NCBI RefSeq assembly: GCF_005938105.1 | Contig: NZ_VCPE01000003.1 | Span: 310,001 to 374,000, forward strand | DNA: 64,000 bases | Origin: Brucella haematophila | Lineage (GTDB): Bacteria; Pseudomonadota; Alphaproteobacteria; Rhizobiales; Rhizobiaceae | Reading direction: 5' to 3' | Shown here: positions 18,940 to 27,555 of the stretch, in pieces | Layout: every line of letters begins with the position of its first letter | Numbering within the stretch: position 1 is the first letter of the stretch | The notes under the pieces: model-generated | What the model saw: only the letters and a program-made list of their open reading frames with translations | Databases searched by the model: none | What the model was told of the DNA's origin: nothing | Position numbers and translations under genes: made by a program

Positions 18940-20030
18940 AAAACCTTATCGATGCGGGACCGCGTGTGACCGTTGATGATGACCGTGCCTGCCTCCCAGT
19001 AAGGTGAGCGTCGGTGCTGAGGCAGGCAAGTTAGCTTCGATAGGGCAGAGTTCGCCTGTGCGCTTCTGACCTTTCTCAGCAATTGGGTTGAGCCATTAGG
19101 GGGATCTCGATCAGCTTATGCCGGGCGTGCGCACAATGACAGGCGATTTTGATGTCGGGACCGACGCAATCAGACGATTATGCCCAGCATATTCATCAAC
19201 CTGAAGAAAGCGCGTGAACCTTTGCAATATCCGTTCAGCATCTGGCCCGCCGCAACCGGGAGCACAGGTGAAGGTCACACCAGGCGGGGCGCCGCCGCCC
19301 CAAGGTCGGTCATTACGGGCCAGCGCCAAGTAGTACCCAGTCTTGGTTTTGCGCGAACCGGGATTGAGCAGAGGCGCGCAGGTTTCGTCCATGAACGGCT
19401 TGGCCGAGCGCTTCAAATCGGCGATCAGAGCTACAAAGATCGGGCGCAGCTCGAATGCTGCCCGGACGACCCGCTTGGCGAGCGTGGAACCGTCGAGATC
19501 AGTGTCGTAGCGGCTCATGATCTGGGCTTGTCGATAAAGCGGTAGATGCTCGGCGTATTTGGAGACCAACACATACGCAATGGTCGCATCTGTCGGCAAG
19601 CCGGCCTGGATCAATCGAGTGAGTGCTGGAGCCTGGGCAACGCCGTCAGTGCCAGGCGCGGCAAGCATATTGGGGACTGCGGGTGAGGATGATGCAGAAT
19701 TGCGCCGAGATAACATCCAGCCGCTTGGAGATGTCTTCACTGATGCAATGTAGGCGCCACCGCAAGCACAGATCAAGCGTTCTGGCTCGATAATTTCCTC
19801 GATACGAGGAAGATGGGCGGGCAAAGAGCCGCGATTGGTGGCAGGGGGTCAAGGCTGCGGCTTCACAGAGAGCTATCGGCGTCATCTCCGGCATGGATGG
19901 CGGCAATGGCCGTTTCCAGCTTCTCCAGTCGCTCGATACGATCGTGCTTGCGTCACGATCAGCATGGCCTTCAGCGCAGCAATGTTGTCTGGAAGATCGG
20001 CGGCATCCCACACGCCAGAAATCTATCAAC
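18940..20030 (-). pseudogene. IS66 transposase TnpC, frameshifted and internally deleted
   Basis: The N-terminus is seen as LPDNIAALKAMLIV near 20010, then EDISKRLDVISAQFCIILTR in another frame. The main open frame (19111-19824) carries LPAHLPRIEE.., AYVLVSKYAEHLPLYRQAQI, KPFMDETCAPLLNPG (catalytic DE context) and LQVDEYAGHNRLI. The C-terminal SRIDKVLPWNYPG appears near 18960. Only about 1.1 kb remains of a gene normally near 1.6 kb, so roughly 170 codons are lost between the VDEYAG block and the C-terminus. Confidence 0.78.
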
Positions 20031-20104
20031 CCTCGTCACGTTCCGCCGGAAGAATCCGCCGTCCGAGCCATCGCGCCACATCTATTCGATGGCATCCGGC
20101 GGTC

Positions 20105-20430
20105 TTACGACCACGGAACGAACCCGACACCAGTCAAAGGCCTGCGAATAACGCTCCGAACTGCGTGTGGCCCAATGTCATTGGGCCATCCCTGACGCCC
20201 GGCTAGATGAAGGTGTGTTCCTCCAACCGCCTTTAAGCGATTACCAGTCTGCTTCCACCCCAGTAGATGAGCTTCAAACGATCCGCTTTCCGCGACCGGA
20301 GTACGAAGACCGTACCCGTAGAAGGGTCTTTGTGAGGTTCGTTCTTGACCAGAGCCGCTAGCCCATCATGGCCGTTGAGGAAATCGACGGGCTTTGTCGC
20401 CACCATGATCCGGACCCGACGATGATCTCG
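20105..20430 (-). pseudogene. IS66 accessory protein TnpB, broken
   Basis: Minus-strand frame from 20406 reads MVATKPVDFLNGHDGLAALV, then FVLRSRKADRLKLIYWGGS, diagnostic for IS66 TnpB (IS66 Orf2). A stop interrupts it at 20233, where the intact protein would continue with KRLEEHTF. The tail is still recognisable in another frame to about 20110 (THAVRSV..PLTGVGF for HAQFEALFAGLDWRRV). Confidence 0.75.
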
Positions 20431-20720
20431 AGACGGCTGGCCCTCTTGATCGGCGGTTTCGAAATTGGTGGTTCGACGAATACCGCTGCGATCTCCACCG
20501 CATCTTCGGGGGCGGGCAGAACCAGTTTGCCCTGCTGCGCCATCGTTCGCCAAGTCGATAGGTGGTTAGGCTTCAGGCCGTGGCGCTCAGCGACCTCATT
20601 CACTATCGTCCCGGGCCGTAGACTCTCCAACACGATCTGCGCTTTGACCTTATCAGTTCAACGCCGGTGGCTCTCACGTCCCGACTTTCTGGTCGTGAGA
20701 AACTTCAATGTACTGTCCAT
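20420..20720 (-). pseudogene. IS66 TnpA, broken near its N-terminus
   Basis: From ATG at 20720 the minus strand reads MDSTLKFLTTRKSGRESHRR and then hits a stop. It resumes as LESLRPGTIVNEVAERHGLK, PNHLSTWRTMAQQGKLVLPA and EDAVEIAAVFVEPP, the helix-turn-helix protein of IS66 elements. The interruption makes it a pseudogene. Confidence 0.72.
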
Positions 20721-21149
20721 CGGGAAACTCCCATTGCTCGTCCATAGAAAACCGATCACAGATTAAGGGAGTAAGGACAACGTGGCAGCGGAACACCGGT
20801 TACGATAATCTCTGGGCTCCGGATGCAATATATCCGCGACACACGAGGTACAGGCTTCGGCACGCGTATCCAGCCCTTGCTATGCTTTGGGGCAAGCGGC
20901 AGGGACGGCAGCAGCTATCGCATTGGAGCAAGATTGCAATAGTCGGTCTGTTCGCGTGAATTTGTTGCAGCGCAAACTAAAAGATGCGGGAGTCATTCTT
21001 AGTCTCTAATAAAAACGAGAAAGTTGCGCCCTCATTAAGTAGAGCAGACTGCGAAGAAAATGCTGCCTTCCACAGATTTGCTCATCCGTCCTGCGGCAGA
21101 ACTCAAGGGCTTGAAAACAGATAGCAACCGAACAGTCGCAAGGCCAAGC
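20721..21149. other. Intergenic stretch without recognisable gene
   Basis: About 430 bases between the IS66 remnant and the AraC gene. Only short frames are present, with no family features, and I could not identify the outer terminal repeat of the IS66 element here. Confidence 0.4.
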
Positions 21150-22049
21150 TCAAACGACCACTGCAAGATCTGGCGAAGCGCGCAAGCGGGATATGTCGCG
21201 CGCGGGCGGTTCTCCAAAGTGCCGACGATATTCGCGAGTGAACTGCGACACGCTTTCGTAACCGACGCGAAGTGCGGCAGTCGTTGTGTCGATATCCTGG
21301 ACCAGCATCAAGCTGCGTGCTTCCTGAAGTCTCAATTGCTTTTGAAACTGTAGCGGCGTTCTGGCTGTCACTGCGCGAAAATGCTCGTGCAAGCTCGACG
21401 AACTCATGCCAACTTCCGTGGCAAGTCGCTCTATGCTGAACCGTTCCCTGAAGTTTTGTCCGATCCAGGCGATAGCGCGCCCGACCTGGGCCACCCGCCC
21501 CTGACTGGAAGTGATGTGGCGCATTCTTGCTCCATCAGGCCCCGCGAGCAGGCGATAGAGGATTTCCTGCTCAGCAAATGGTCCGAGCACAGGTAGCGCT
21601 GCTGGATCATCAAGCAGCCGCAGCAGACGTAGTGCCGCGTCGAGCAGAGTGGGGTCGGCGTTAGAAACGGTCTTTCCTGTTGGCGGAGAGGCCGTCCCAG
21701 ACGGCATCGGAACACGCAATGCCAGCTGTCCCAATATGACAGGATCGAAATCGAGGTAGAGACAAAGATAGGGCTTGTCGGGCGTCGCCTGCACCACTTG
21801 ACCAGTCACCGGCAGGTCATGTGTTACGATCCCGTAACGTCCCGGCGCATAGTCGAATACCCGATCCCCGAACGTGACGTCTTTGCGTCCCTGCGCAACG
21901 AGGCACAGTTGCGGCCGAAAGACATTTGGCATGGGCATTGTAACTGTGGCGGATCGTACAAGCGTCAAACGTTCGATGGGAGTGGTCTGAAAACCATCCT
22001 TGGTGACGTGACGGGCAATCAAAAGTGCGATTTCTGTCAGTGTTTCCAT
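21150..22049 (-). CDS. AraC-family regulator (N-terminal cupin type)
   Basis: Transcription factor of 299 residues, divergent from the aldo/keto reductase gene it probably controls. The N-terminal sensing domain (about 1-170) has RPQLCLVAQGRKDVTFGDRV and LDFDPVILGQLAL. The C-terminal double helix-turn-helix (about 190-290) has FSIERLATEVGMSSSSLHEH and ALRVGYESVSQFTREYRRHF. The frame stays open far upstream (to 22799), but that would overlap the reductase completely, so ATG 22049 (METLTEIALL) is chosen. It is a paralogue of the regulator at 30548-31411. Confidence 0.88.
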   Translation of the reverse strand: METLTEIALLIARHVTKDGFQTTPIERLTLVRSATVTMPMPNVFRPQLCLVAQGRKDVTFGDRVFDYAPGRYGIVTHDLPVTGQVVQATPDKPYLCLYLDFDPVILGQLALRVPMPSGTASPPTGKTVSNADPTLLDAALRLLRLLDDPAALPVLGPFAEQEILYRLLAGPDGARMRHITSSQGRVAQVGRAIAWIGQNFRERFSIERLATEVGMSSSSLHEHFRAVTARTPLQFQKQLRLQEARSLMLVQDIDTTTAALRVGYESVSQFTREYRRHFGEPPARDISRLRASPDLAVVV

Positions 22050-22220
22050 GGGAGGGACAATTGCATGCGTGTGGAAGGGCGGCAATTCGAAAAAGCGATT
22101 GCTGGAGGATTGGGCAGCAATTCCGGCGCATCGGGCTAACGCCGGACTGTTGATGCGTATCACAGTGTTGGAGCGGATGGGCGCAGCCAAGCCCGGCTGC
22201 GAAACAAATATGGAGCGAAC

Positions 22221-23174
22221 ATGTTGATTGATAATTTGAAGATTCCCGCGATTGCGCTGGGAACATGGGCTTGGGGCGACAGCGGCGAGACTGGCAATGG
22301 TTACTTTGGCAGTTATCTGACGCGCGCAGGCTTGGAAAAAGTTGCAGAAAAGGCAAATGCAGCTGGCTTTACACTGTGGGATACCGCAGTGGTATATGGC
22401 ATGGGTCGTTCGGAAACCGTACTCGGGGAGGTCTTGAAGCGTTTTCAACGCTCGGACTATCAGCTCTCGACGAAGTTCACTCCGCAGGCTGCGGGAACCG
22501 GCGAGAATGCGATGGCGGATATGCTGGAGCAAAGCCTGTCCCGCCTCGGGACTGATTACATCGACCTTTACTGGGTTCACAATCCAGCCGACGTAGCGCG
22601 GTGGACACCGCAGTTGATCCCATTGTTGCAGAGTGGGAAGATCAGGCATGTTGGCGTCTCGAACCATAACTTGAGCCAAATCAAGCAAGCCGACGAGATT
22701 CTCGCAGAAGCTGGTTTCCGGGTAGAAGCGATCCAGAACCACTACAGCCTTCTCTACCGTAGCTCCGAAGATACTGGCATCCTGGACTACTGCCGCCATC
22801 GGGGTATCCCTTTCTTCGCCTATATGGTGCTCGAACAGGGTGCCTTGAGTGGTAAATATAGCCCGGAGAATCCACTACCGGAAGGCAGCAACCGGGCGGA
22901 GGCATATAATGGCATGCTGCCTCAGCTGAAGGCGCTAACAGACAAGCTCGCCCTGATCGGCCAGAGCCACGATGCGGCAGCACCCGATGTGGCGGTAGCT
23001 TGGGCAATCGCCAAGGGAACAGTTCCGATTATCGGCGTCACGAATCCCAAATATGTCGAAGGTCTGGTCCGAGCTAGCAAACTAACGCTTAGCGGCGTTG
23101 ATATAGCTGAGCTTGAAGTGCTGGCTGATGCCGCTAATGTGAACACTCGCGGTTGGTGGGAAAAAGCGATGTAG
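22221..23174 (+). CDS. Aldo/keto reductase
   Basis: NADPH-dependent TIM-barrel oxidoreductase, 317 residues. Catalytic-site motifs are LWDTAVVYGMGRSE (Asp and Tyr), LSTKF (Lys) and DLYWVHNPA (His). The cofactor region VPIIGVTNPKYVEGLVRA is near residue 270. A GGAG site precedes ATG 22221. The divergent AraC gene starts 171 bases away, a typical inducible regulator/target pair. The branch resembles general aldehyde-reducing AKRs, and the substrate is unknown. Confidence 0.88.
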   Translation: MLIDNLKIPAIALGTWAWGDSGETGNGYFGSYLTRAGLEKVAEKANAAGFTLWDTAVVYGMGRSETVLGEVLKRFQRSDYQLSTKFTPQAAGTGENAMADMLEQSLSRLGTDYIDLYWVHNPADVARWTPQLIPLLQSGKIRHVGVSNHNLSQIKQADEILAEAGFRVEAIQNHYSLLYRSSEDTGILDYCRHRGIPFFAYMVLEQGALSGKYSPENPLPEGSNRAEAYNGMLPQLKALTDKLALIGQSHDAAAPDVAVAWAIAKGTVPIIGVTNPKYVEGLVRASKLTLSGVDIAELEVLADAANVNTRGWWEKAM

Positions 23175-23313
23175 ATCCCGCAAGGTGTCTCACCCGGACC
23201 GATGTCCAGTGTCGTCTTGGTGATGTTTATCTTTGTTTTGAATGGCTTGTTTCTCATTCCAGACAGGCGGTAAGCTGCGGAAAAGTGCTCTGACCGTATG
23301 CAGGAGTTGAGGC

Positions 23314-24471
23314 GTGCATCCATTCAAGATTAAAATCCCGGACGAACAGATAGATGATCTGAAACATCGTCTGCGATACGCTCGTTTGCCTGGGGCAATT
23401 TTCCAGGAAGGCTCCGAAGATGGCATTCCCCTTCCGTTTATACGCAAGTTGAAAGACCATTGGCTCGAAAATTTTGATTGGCGGGAGCAAGAAGCTCGCC
23501 TCAATCGACTGCCCCAATTTCAAACATTGATCCAGGATTGCACGATACATTTCGTGCACGCCAAGGGCGTCGGACCATCACCAGCCCCCATCGTTCTCAC
23601 GCATGGCTGGCCGGGTTCGTTCGTTGAATTTGAGAAGCTGATCTCACATCTAACGGATCCTGCCAGCCACGGTGCTGATCCGAGTGATGCGTTTGATGTG
23701 GTCGTCCCTTCCCTTCCCGGGTTCGGGTTTTCAGCGGCCCCTGTTGCACCAGGAACCAGTAGCCGTCGCGTTGCCGCATTGTGGCAGGAACTCATGCTGT
23801 CGCTGGGCTATCAAAAATATTTCGCTCAAGGTGGGGATATTGGGGCTGGTGTGTCAACATGGCTCGCCGCGCTCTACCCGCAAAGTGTCACTGGTGTTCA
23901 CTTGAACTATATTTCCGCCAGCTTTCGGCCACCGACGGGCCCTGACTTTCCACCAGTGAGTGCCGAAGAAAACGCATTTTTCGAGCGCGTTTCAAAGTTT
24001 GCAGCTGAGGAGGGGGCATATTCCGCCCTTCAGGCGACGAAGCCACAAACCTTGTCTTATGCGCTCGCCGACAGCCCAATAGGTCTTGCAGCGTGGATTT
24101 CAGAAAAGTTCGAAAGCTGGAGTGACCATACAGGTGATCTGGAGACAGTGGTTTCCATCGATGAGTTGTTGACCAATATTTGCATCTACTGGTTTGGCAA
24201 CAGCATTGATGCGTCTTTGCGGATCTACAAGGAAAACCGCAATCAGCCACTCATTCTGGATGAGTTTTTGCCGTGTGAGGTTCCTTTTGCGATTGCGCAT
24301 TTCCCAAAAGAACTGCCAATCCCACCGCAATCTTGGATTGAGCGTGCGCTCAGGGTCGAGCGCTGGACGGAGATGCCACGGGGTGGACATTTCGCCGCTT
24401 TGGAGCAGCCGCAGGCACTGGCAGAAGACATTCGAGCCGCTTTTCGTCCATGGCGGAGCCGCATCGTATAG
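23314..24471 (+). CDS. Epoxide hydrolase (EHN-domain alpha/beta hydrolase)
   Basis: Hydrolase that opens epoxides to diols through an aspartyl-ester intermediate. The N-terminal EHN domain (about residues 1-110) starts FKIKIPDEQIDDLKHRLRYA. HGWPGSFVEFEKLI gives the oxyanion hole, and the nucleophile Asp lies in GGDIGAGVS near residue 176. The lid region includes EVPFAIAHFPKEL, and the C-terminal catalytic His is in RGGHFAALEQP. Length 385 is normal for the microsomal-type bacterial group. A GTG start at 23314 is used. It is a stand-alone gene 139 bases after the aldo/keto reductase. Confidence 0.9.
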   Translation: MHPFKIKIPDEQIDDLKHRLRYARLPGAIFQEGSEDGIPLPFIRKLKDHWLENFDWREQEARLNRLPQFQTLIQDCTIHFVHAKGVGPSPAPIVLTHGWPGSFVEFEKLISHLTDPASHGADPSDAFDVVVPSLPGFGFSAAPVAPGTSSRRVAALWQELMLSLGYQKYFAQGGDIGAGVSTWLAALYPQSVTGVHLNYISASFRPPTGPDFPPVSAEENAFFERVSKFAAEEGAYSALQATKPQTLSYALADSPIGLAAWISEKFESWSDHTGDLETVVSIDELLTNICIYWFGNSIDASLRIYKENRNQPLILDEFLPCEVPFAIAHFPKELPIPPQSWIERALRVERWTEMPRGGHFAALEQPQALAEDIRAAFRPWRSRIV

Positions 24472-24583
24472 CCAACAAATAAAAGAAAAAACTTGCGCGT
24501 AGTCAGTGGGCGTTTCAGTGGCTCGGCTGAATCTCATCGTCGCTGGGCCAAACGAAGGCTCCGCGCGCGTTTCGCTATTTGTT

Positions 24584-24647
24584 TGTAGCGATCACTAAAA
24601 AATAGTTGACAGATCGGGTGACGTCATTATTTGTAGTGAACACTACA
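24584..24647. promoter_or_regulatory. Promoter with two TetR-type operator-like dyads
   Basis: TGTAGTG-AA-CACTACA (24632-24647) is a perfect 7-bp inverted repeat. A related imperfect site, TAGCGATCACTA, lies at 24586-24597, 48 bases upstream. Between them TTGACA (24606-24611) and a weak TATTTG (24628-24633) form a possible promoter, so the lower dyad would overlap the -10/+1 region of the hydrolase gene at 24732. A related sequence lies at the start of the nearby TetR gene. Confidence 0.5.
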
Positions 24648-24731
24648 TTGTGACGTGGTGCGGCGAATGCCGCTTAAGCCAATTGGGAATGATGTTGTTA
24701 TGACATCGATCCCGCAAAAAGGTATGTCGAG

Positions 24732-25646
24732 ATGATGAGCGAACGAATTTTGAAAATTCTGCAACGGGTGTGGGTGGTTGCCTTACTGGCTATATACCTT
24801 CCTTCGACAGCATTAGCAGCCGAGAAGAACTACACGGTCAAAGCCCCGGATGGAGTATCTATTGCGGTTCAAGAAACTGGCGATCCTGATGGACCGCCCA
24901 TAGTCTTCATTCATGGACTTTTAGGCAGCCATCTTAACTGGGAAAAGCAAGTAACCAGCACAACACTGCGGCAGTATCGCCTCATTACCTATGATATGAG
25001 GGGACATGGATTGTCGGGAAAGCCGGACGATGTGGAAGCATATCACGATGGGCGTCGGTGGGCGGATGACTTGGCGGCAGTGTTGAAGGCCAGCAATGCC
25101 AGAAATCCTGTCCTGGTTGGATGGTCCTTGGGTGGGGTTGTTCTCTCAAACTATCTCGCCACTTACGGGGATAGCGGCATCGGCGGCATTGTTTATGTTG
25201 ATGGGGTGATTGAGCTCAACGAGAAACTGATTACGCCACATCCTGCCGTCTATGCGGGGCTGGCGTCAGCCGATTTGAAATCGCATCTCGATTCAGTTCG
25301 GACATTTCTGCAACTGTGCTTTGAAACGCAGCCTGACACAGTTGCTTTTGAGCGGCTCCTCTCGAACGCCGCAATGGCTTCCTGGGTCATGACGCGCGCT
25401 GTTCCATCAATGACTGTGTCTGCAGCCGAGGGGTTGCCCAAGGCTCGCGTGCCCGTTCTTTTGCTATATGGTGGCAAGGATAATCTCGTGCAGGTCAATC
25501 CAAGCATTGCACGAGCTCGCGCACTCAAATCAGACATCCAGACGAAAATCTACGCGAAGTCCGGCCATGCCCCCTTCATCGAGGAAGCGCGTCGCTTCAA
25601 CCATGACCTGACGGCATTTAGAGACTCCATCTCTAATGGTCGCTGA
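24732..25646 (+). CDS. Exported alpha/beta hydrolase
   Basis: Serine hydrolase of 304 residues with a Sec signal peptide (hydrophobic stretch VWVVALLAIYLPSTALAA, cleavage near residue 30), so it acts in the periplasm or outside. Visible fold motifs are FIHGLLGSHLNWEKQ (oxyanion hole), DMRGHGLSGKP, the nucleophile elbow GWSLGG, and SGHAPFIEEA with the catalytic His. Candidate reactions include ester or lactone hydrolysis. The upstream dyads and the TetR gene 200 bases downstream point to inducible control. Confidence 0.85.
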   Translation: MMSERILKILQRVWVVALLAIYLPSTALAAEKNYTVKAPDGVSIAVQETGDPDGPPIVFIHGLLGSHLNWEKQVTSTTLRQYRLITYDMRGHGLSGKPDDVEAYHDGRRWADDLAAVLKASNARNPVLVGWSLGGVVLSNYLATYGDSGIGGIVYVDGVIELNEKLITPHPAVYAGLASADLKSHLDSVRTFLQLCFETQPDTVAFERLLSNAAMASWVMTRAVPSMTVSAAEGLPKARVPVLLLYGGKDNLVQVNPSIARARALKSDIQTKIYAKSGHAPFIEEARRFNHDLTAFRDSISNGR

Positions 25647-25762
25647 CAATCAATCGGCGTGATGCAAGGACATCCTCCATAAACTGCAATGTGGTAGCCG
25701 GATCCAAAAGGGTACTTTCACGGAACTCTCAGGCAAATCGGCTACCGCATGTTGTCCTTTAT

Positions 25763-25796
25763 CGTATCAGCGTTCCCTAAGCCGAACGCTGATACG
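25763..25796. other. Perfect 12-bp inverted repeat between hydrolase and tetR
   Basis: CGTATCAGCGTT (25763-25774) and AACGCTGATACG (25785-25796) flank a 10-base loop. There is no T-run on the plus side. It could be a weak terminator for the hydrolase or a regulator site for the TetR gene that starts 86 bases later. Confidence 0.4.
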
Positions 25797-25870
25797 CGTT
25801 GCAAAAGGCATGAGATAACGTCGAGATGCCGTTTACAATATTTGCTTGCAATCAGCTCCTCTGTATTCTT

Positions 25871-25882
25871 TAGTGAACGCTA
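25871..25882. promoter_or_regulatory. Operator-like site at the tetR start
   Basis: TAGTGAACGCTA overlaps the A of the tetR start codon and differs by one base from the core of the dyad upstream of the hydrolase (TAGTGAACACTA). A shared site would let the TetR protein repress both itself and the hydrolase. This is inferred from the sequence match. Confidence 0.45.
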
Positions 25883-26484
25883 TGGAAAAAAAGAAGCGGC
25901 GTGGCGGTCCACGTAAGTTTGAAAGAGACCAGGCGGTAGAAAAAGCAATGCGCCTTTTCTGGCGGCAGGGCTATGAGGGCACATCGATCAATGATCTGAC
26001 AGCCGCGATCGGGATCGCCCCGCCGAGCCTGTATGCCGCTTTTGGCAGCAAGGCTGGACTTTATCGCGAGGCTCTCGATCGTTATACAGCTTCGTCTGGT
26101 GCACTCGATCAACCTGCAAAGTCGGCGGCGAACCTGGACGATGCGGTTGCAGCCGTTCTGTATGCCGGTGTTCGGGCGATCACCGATGCGTCACGGGAAC
26201 GAGGCTGCATGATTTCTTCCGGAATGATTGAGTGTGCACCCGAGCATCGCGAGCTGGCGAGTGACGTTGCGCAACGGCGTCGCTCGATCCGAAATTCGAT
26301 TGCTACTCAACTCGTGCGCTGGCTTGATCCGCAAGCAGCAGATGCACTGGCCGGGCATCTCATGGTCGTGCTGATTGGCCTCTCTGTTCAGGCGAGAGAT
26401 GGCGCGACCGCAGACGAACTCTATGGTCTGGCCGACGAAGCAATCGCCGGCGTCAGGGCGAGGAAGCTGGCGGTCAACTCTTGA
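25882..26484 (+). CDS. TetR-family regulator
   Basis: Repressor of 200 residues. The N-terminal helix-turn-helix (about 12-60) reads AVEKAMRLFWRQGYEGTSIN then LTAAIGIAPPSLYAAFGSKAG, placing it in the AcrR-like branch close to regulators of oxidoreductase genes. The C-terminal ligand domain includes ERGCMISSGMIECAPEH. No good ribosome site precedes ATG 25882. In-frame GTG at 25873 is an alternative that would add three residues. The operator-like match at its own start and upstream of the exported hydrolase names the likely target. Confidence 0.87.
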   Translation: MEKKKRRGGPRKFERDQAVEKAMRLFWRQGYEGTSINDLTAAIGIAPPSLYAAFGSKAGLYREALDRYTASSGALDQPAKSAANLDDAVAAVLYAGVRAITDASRERGCMISSGMIECAPEHRELASDVAQRRRSIRNSIATQLVRWLDPQAADALAGHLMVVLIGLSVQARDGATADELYGLADEAIAGVRARKLAVNS

Positions 26485-26546
26485 TGGCTTTCCGCATGGG
26501 GGCATTGATGTCAGGATGTATCCCCATCAGGATTGATCTGAGCAGT

Positions 26547-26564
26547 CCCCCAGCCGCTTGGGGG
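26547..26564. terminator. Hairpin between convergent tetR and SDR genes
   Basis: CCCCCA (26547-26552) and TGGGGG (26559-26564) form a strong GC hairpin in the 115-base gap between the two convergent genes. There is no clear T-run on either strand, so it may slow rather than fully stop transcription. Confidence 0.4.
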
Positions 26565-26599
26565 TATAGTTCTACTATCGTTACGATGCTTGATGGGGC

Positions 26600-27322
26600 T
26601 CACCAAGGCGCGGCGTTTCGTTCATAAAAGAAACCGCCGGTGGGGCCGTCTGCATCCAGACCTGCCAGCCAAACAATAGTATCGGCAGCTTGCTCGACGG
26701 TCCGGCTACCGCTATGGTTATTGAAATCGGTCTTTGTGTAACCGGGATCTGCGGCATTGACCTTGATGCGATGCTTGGCGAGGTCCTTTACGAGAGAGAC
26801 CGTAACTGCGTTGAGAGCCGTTTTGGAACTGTTATAGCCCAATATATTGGTCGCGTAGTACGGGTGTGTCGGATCGGAAAGCCAGGTGAGAGATCCAAGT
26901 CCGCTACTGACCATGATAACGTTTGCATTTCCTGCGGCCTTAAGCAGAGGCAAAAAGACCTGCGTCACACGAATGGGAGCGAAGACATTGGTTTGATAGA
27001 CGTTCTCTATATCGCTAAGGGCCTGTTCGCCTGGATTTTCTCTCGCGCCCAGAATACCCGCATTGTTGATCAGCACGTCTAGCTTTCCGTCAGCGGCTTC
27101 GACTGTCTTGAACGCGGCTCGAACACTATCGTCATCGGTAACGTCAATCGTCAAAAGGCGAACAACGAGCTGCTCGGATCTGAGAGCATCGGCTGCGAGC
27201 GCGCCACGTCTTTCATCGCGGCTGCCCAACCAGACATGATACCCAAGACGCCCAAGCGCACGCGCTGTCTCGAAACCAATGCTTTTGTTGGCGCCTGTAA
27301 TGAGAACGGTCTTACCAGTCAT
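26600..27322 (-). CDS. Short-chain dehydrogenase/reductase
   Basis: NAD(P)-dependent oxidoreductase of the classical SDR type, 240 residues. Nucleotide-binding TGANKSIG is near residue 7, the NNAG motif is near residue 80, and the catalytic YNSSK is in the third quarter. The C-terminal DTIVWLAGLDADGPTGGFF resembles carbonyl-reductase-like SDRs that act on aldehydes and ketones. The start at 27322 (MTGKTVLITG) is chosen because upstream residues add nothing to the fold. It is transcribed away from the LysR gene's end, with 233 bases separating the two same-strand genes. The substrate is unknown. Confidence 0.87.
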   Translation of the reverse strand: MTGKTVLITGANKSIGFETARALGRLGYHVWLGSRDERRGALAADALRSEQLVVRLLTIDVTDDDSVRAAFKTVEAADGKLDVLINNAGILGARENPGEQALSDIENVYQTNVFAPIRVTQVFLPLLKAAGNANVIMVSSGLGSLTWLSDPTHPYYATNILGYNSSKTALNAVTVSLVKDLAKHRIKVNAADPGYTKTDFNNHSGSRTVEQAADTIVWLAGLDADGPTGGFFYERNAAPW

Positions 27323-27555
27323 GTTACCTCGCGTGGTTGGAACCATGTCAGGGGGGCAGGCATTCACCTGTGCTGTATCTCACGATCTGAAACCTAGCAT
27401 TCTTCCGCTTTTTGAAAAGTGGTCTGAAACCGGATACGCTGATCGCCATGGCGAACAATGATCGTATTTTCGTTACTGAGCTGAGAACTGTAGGACGGTG
27501 ATTGTAAGGGAATAGCTCTCTCTTTGGTGATTAGCAGTCAAAAGTCAGGCATTGC

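Larger units (their letters stand above)
18935..20720 (-). mobile_element. Degenerate IS66-family insertion sequence
   Basis: Remnants of all three IS66 genes lie in the normal order on the minus strand: tnpA from 20720, tnpB near 20430, tnpC near 20030. Each is interrupted by frameshifts or stops, and tnpC has an internal deletion. I could not find clear terminal inverted repeats. The element cannot move on its own. Confidence 0.8.

Noticed and set aside
18729-18941. 70-codon plus-strand frame
   Set aside because: It has no family features and lies in decayed DNA next to the IS66 remnant.
15834-20760. Possible integrative element with a tRNA attachment site
   Set aside because: I found no tRNA gene, integrase or direct repeats flanking the decayed region, only separate IS remnants.
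22050-22799. Long N-terminal extension of the AraC frame (total 549 codons)
   Set aside because: It fully overlaps the strongly supported aldo/keto reductase on the other strand and has no domain features. The regulator begins naturally at 22049.
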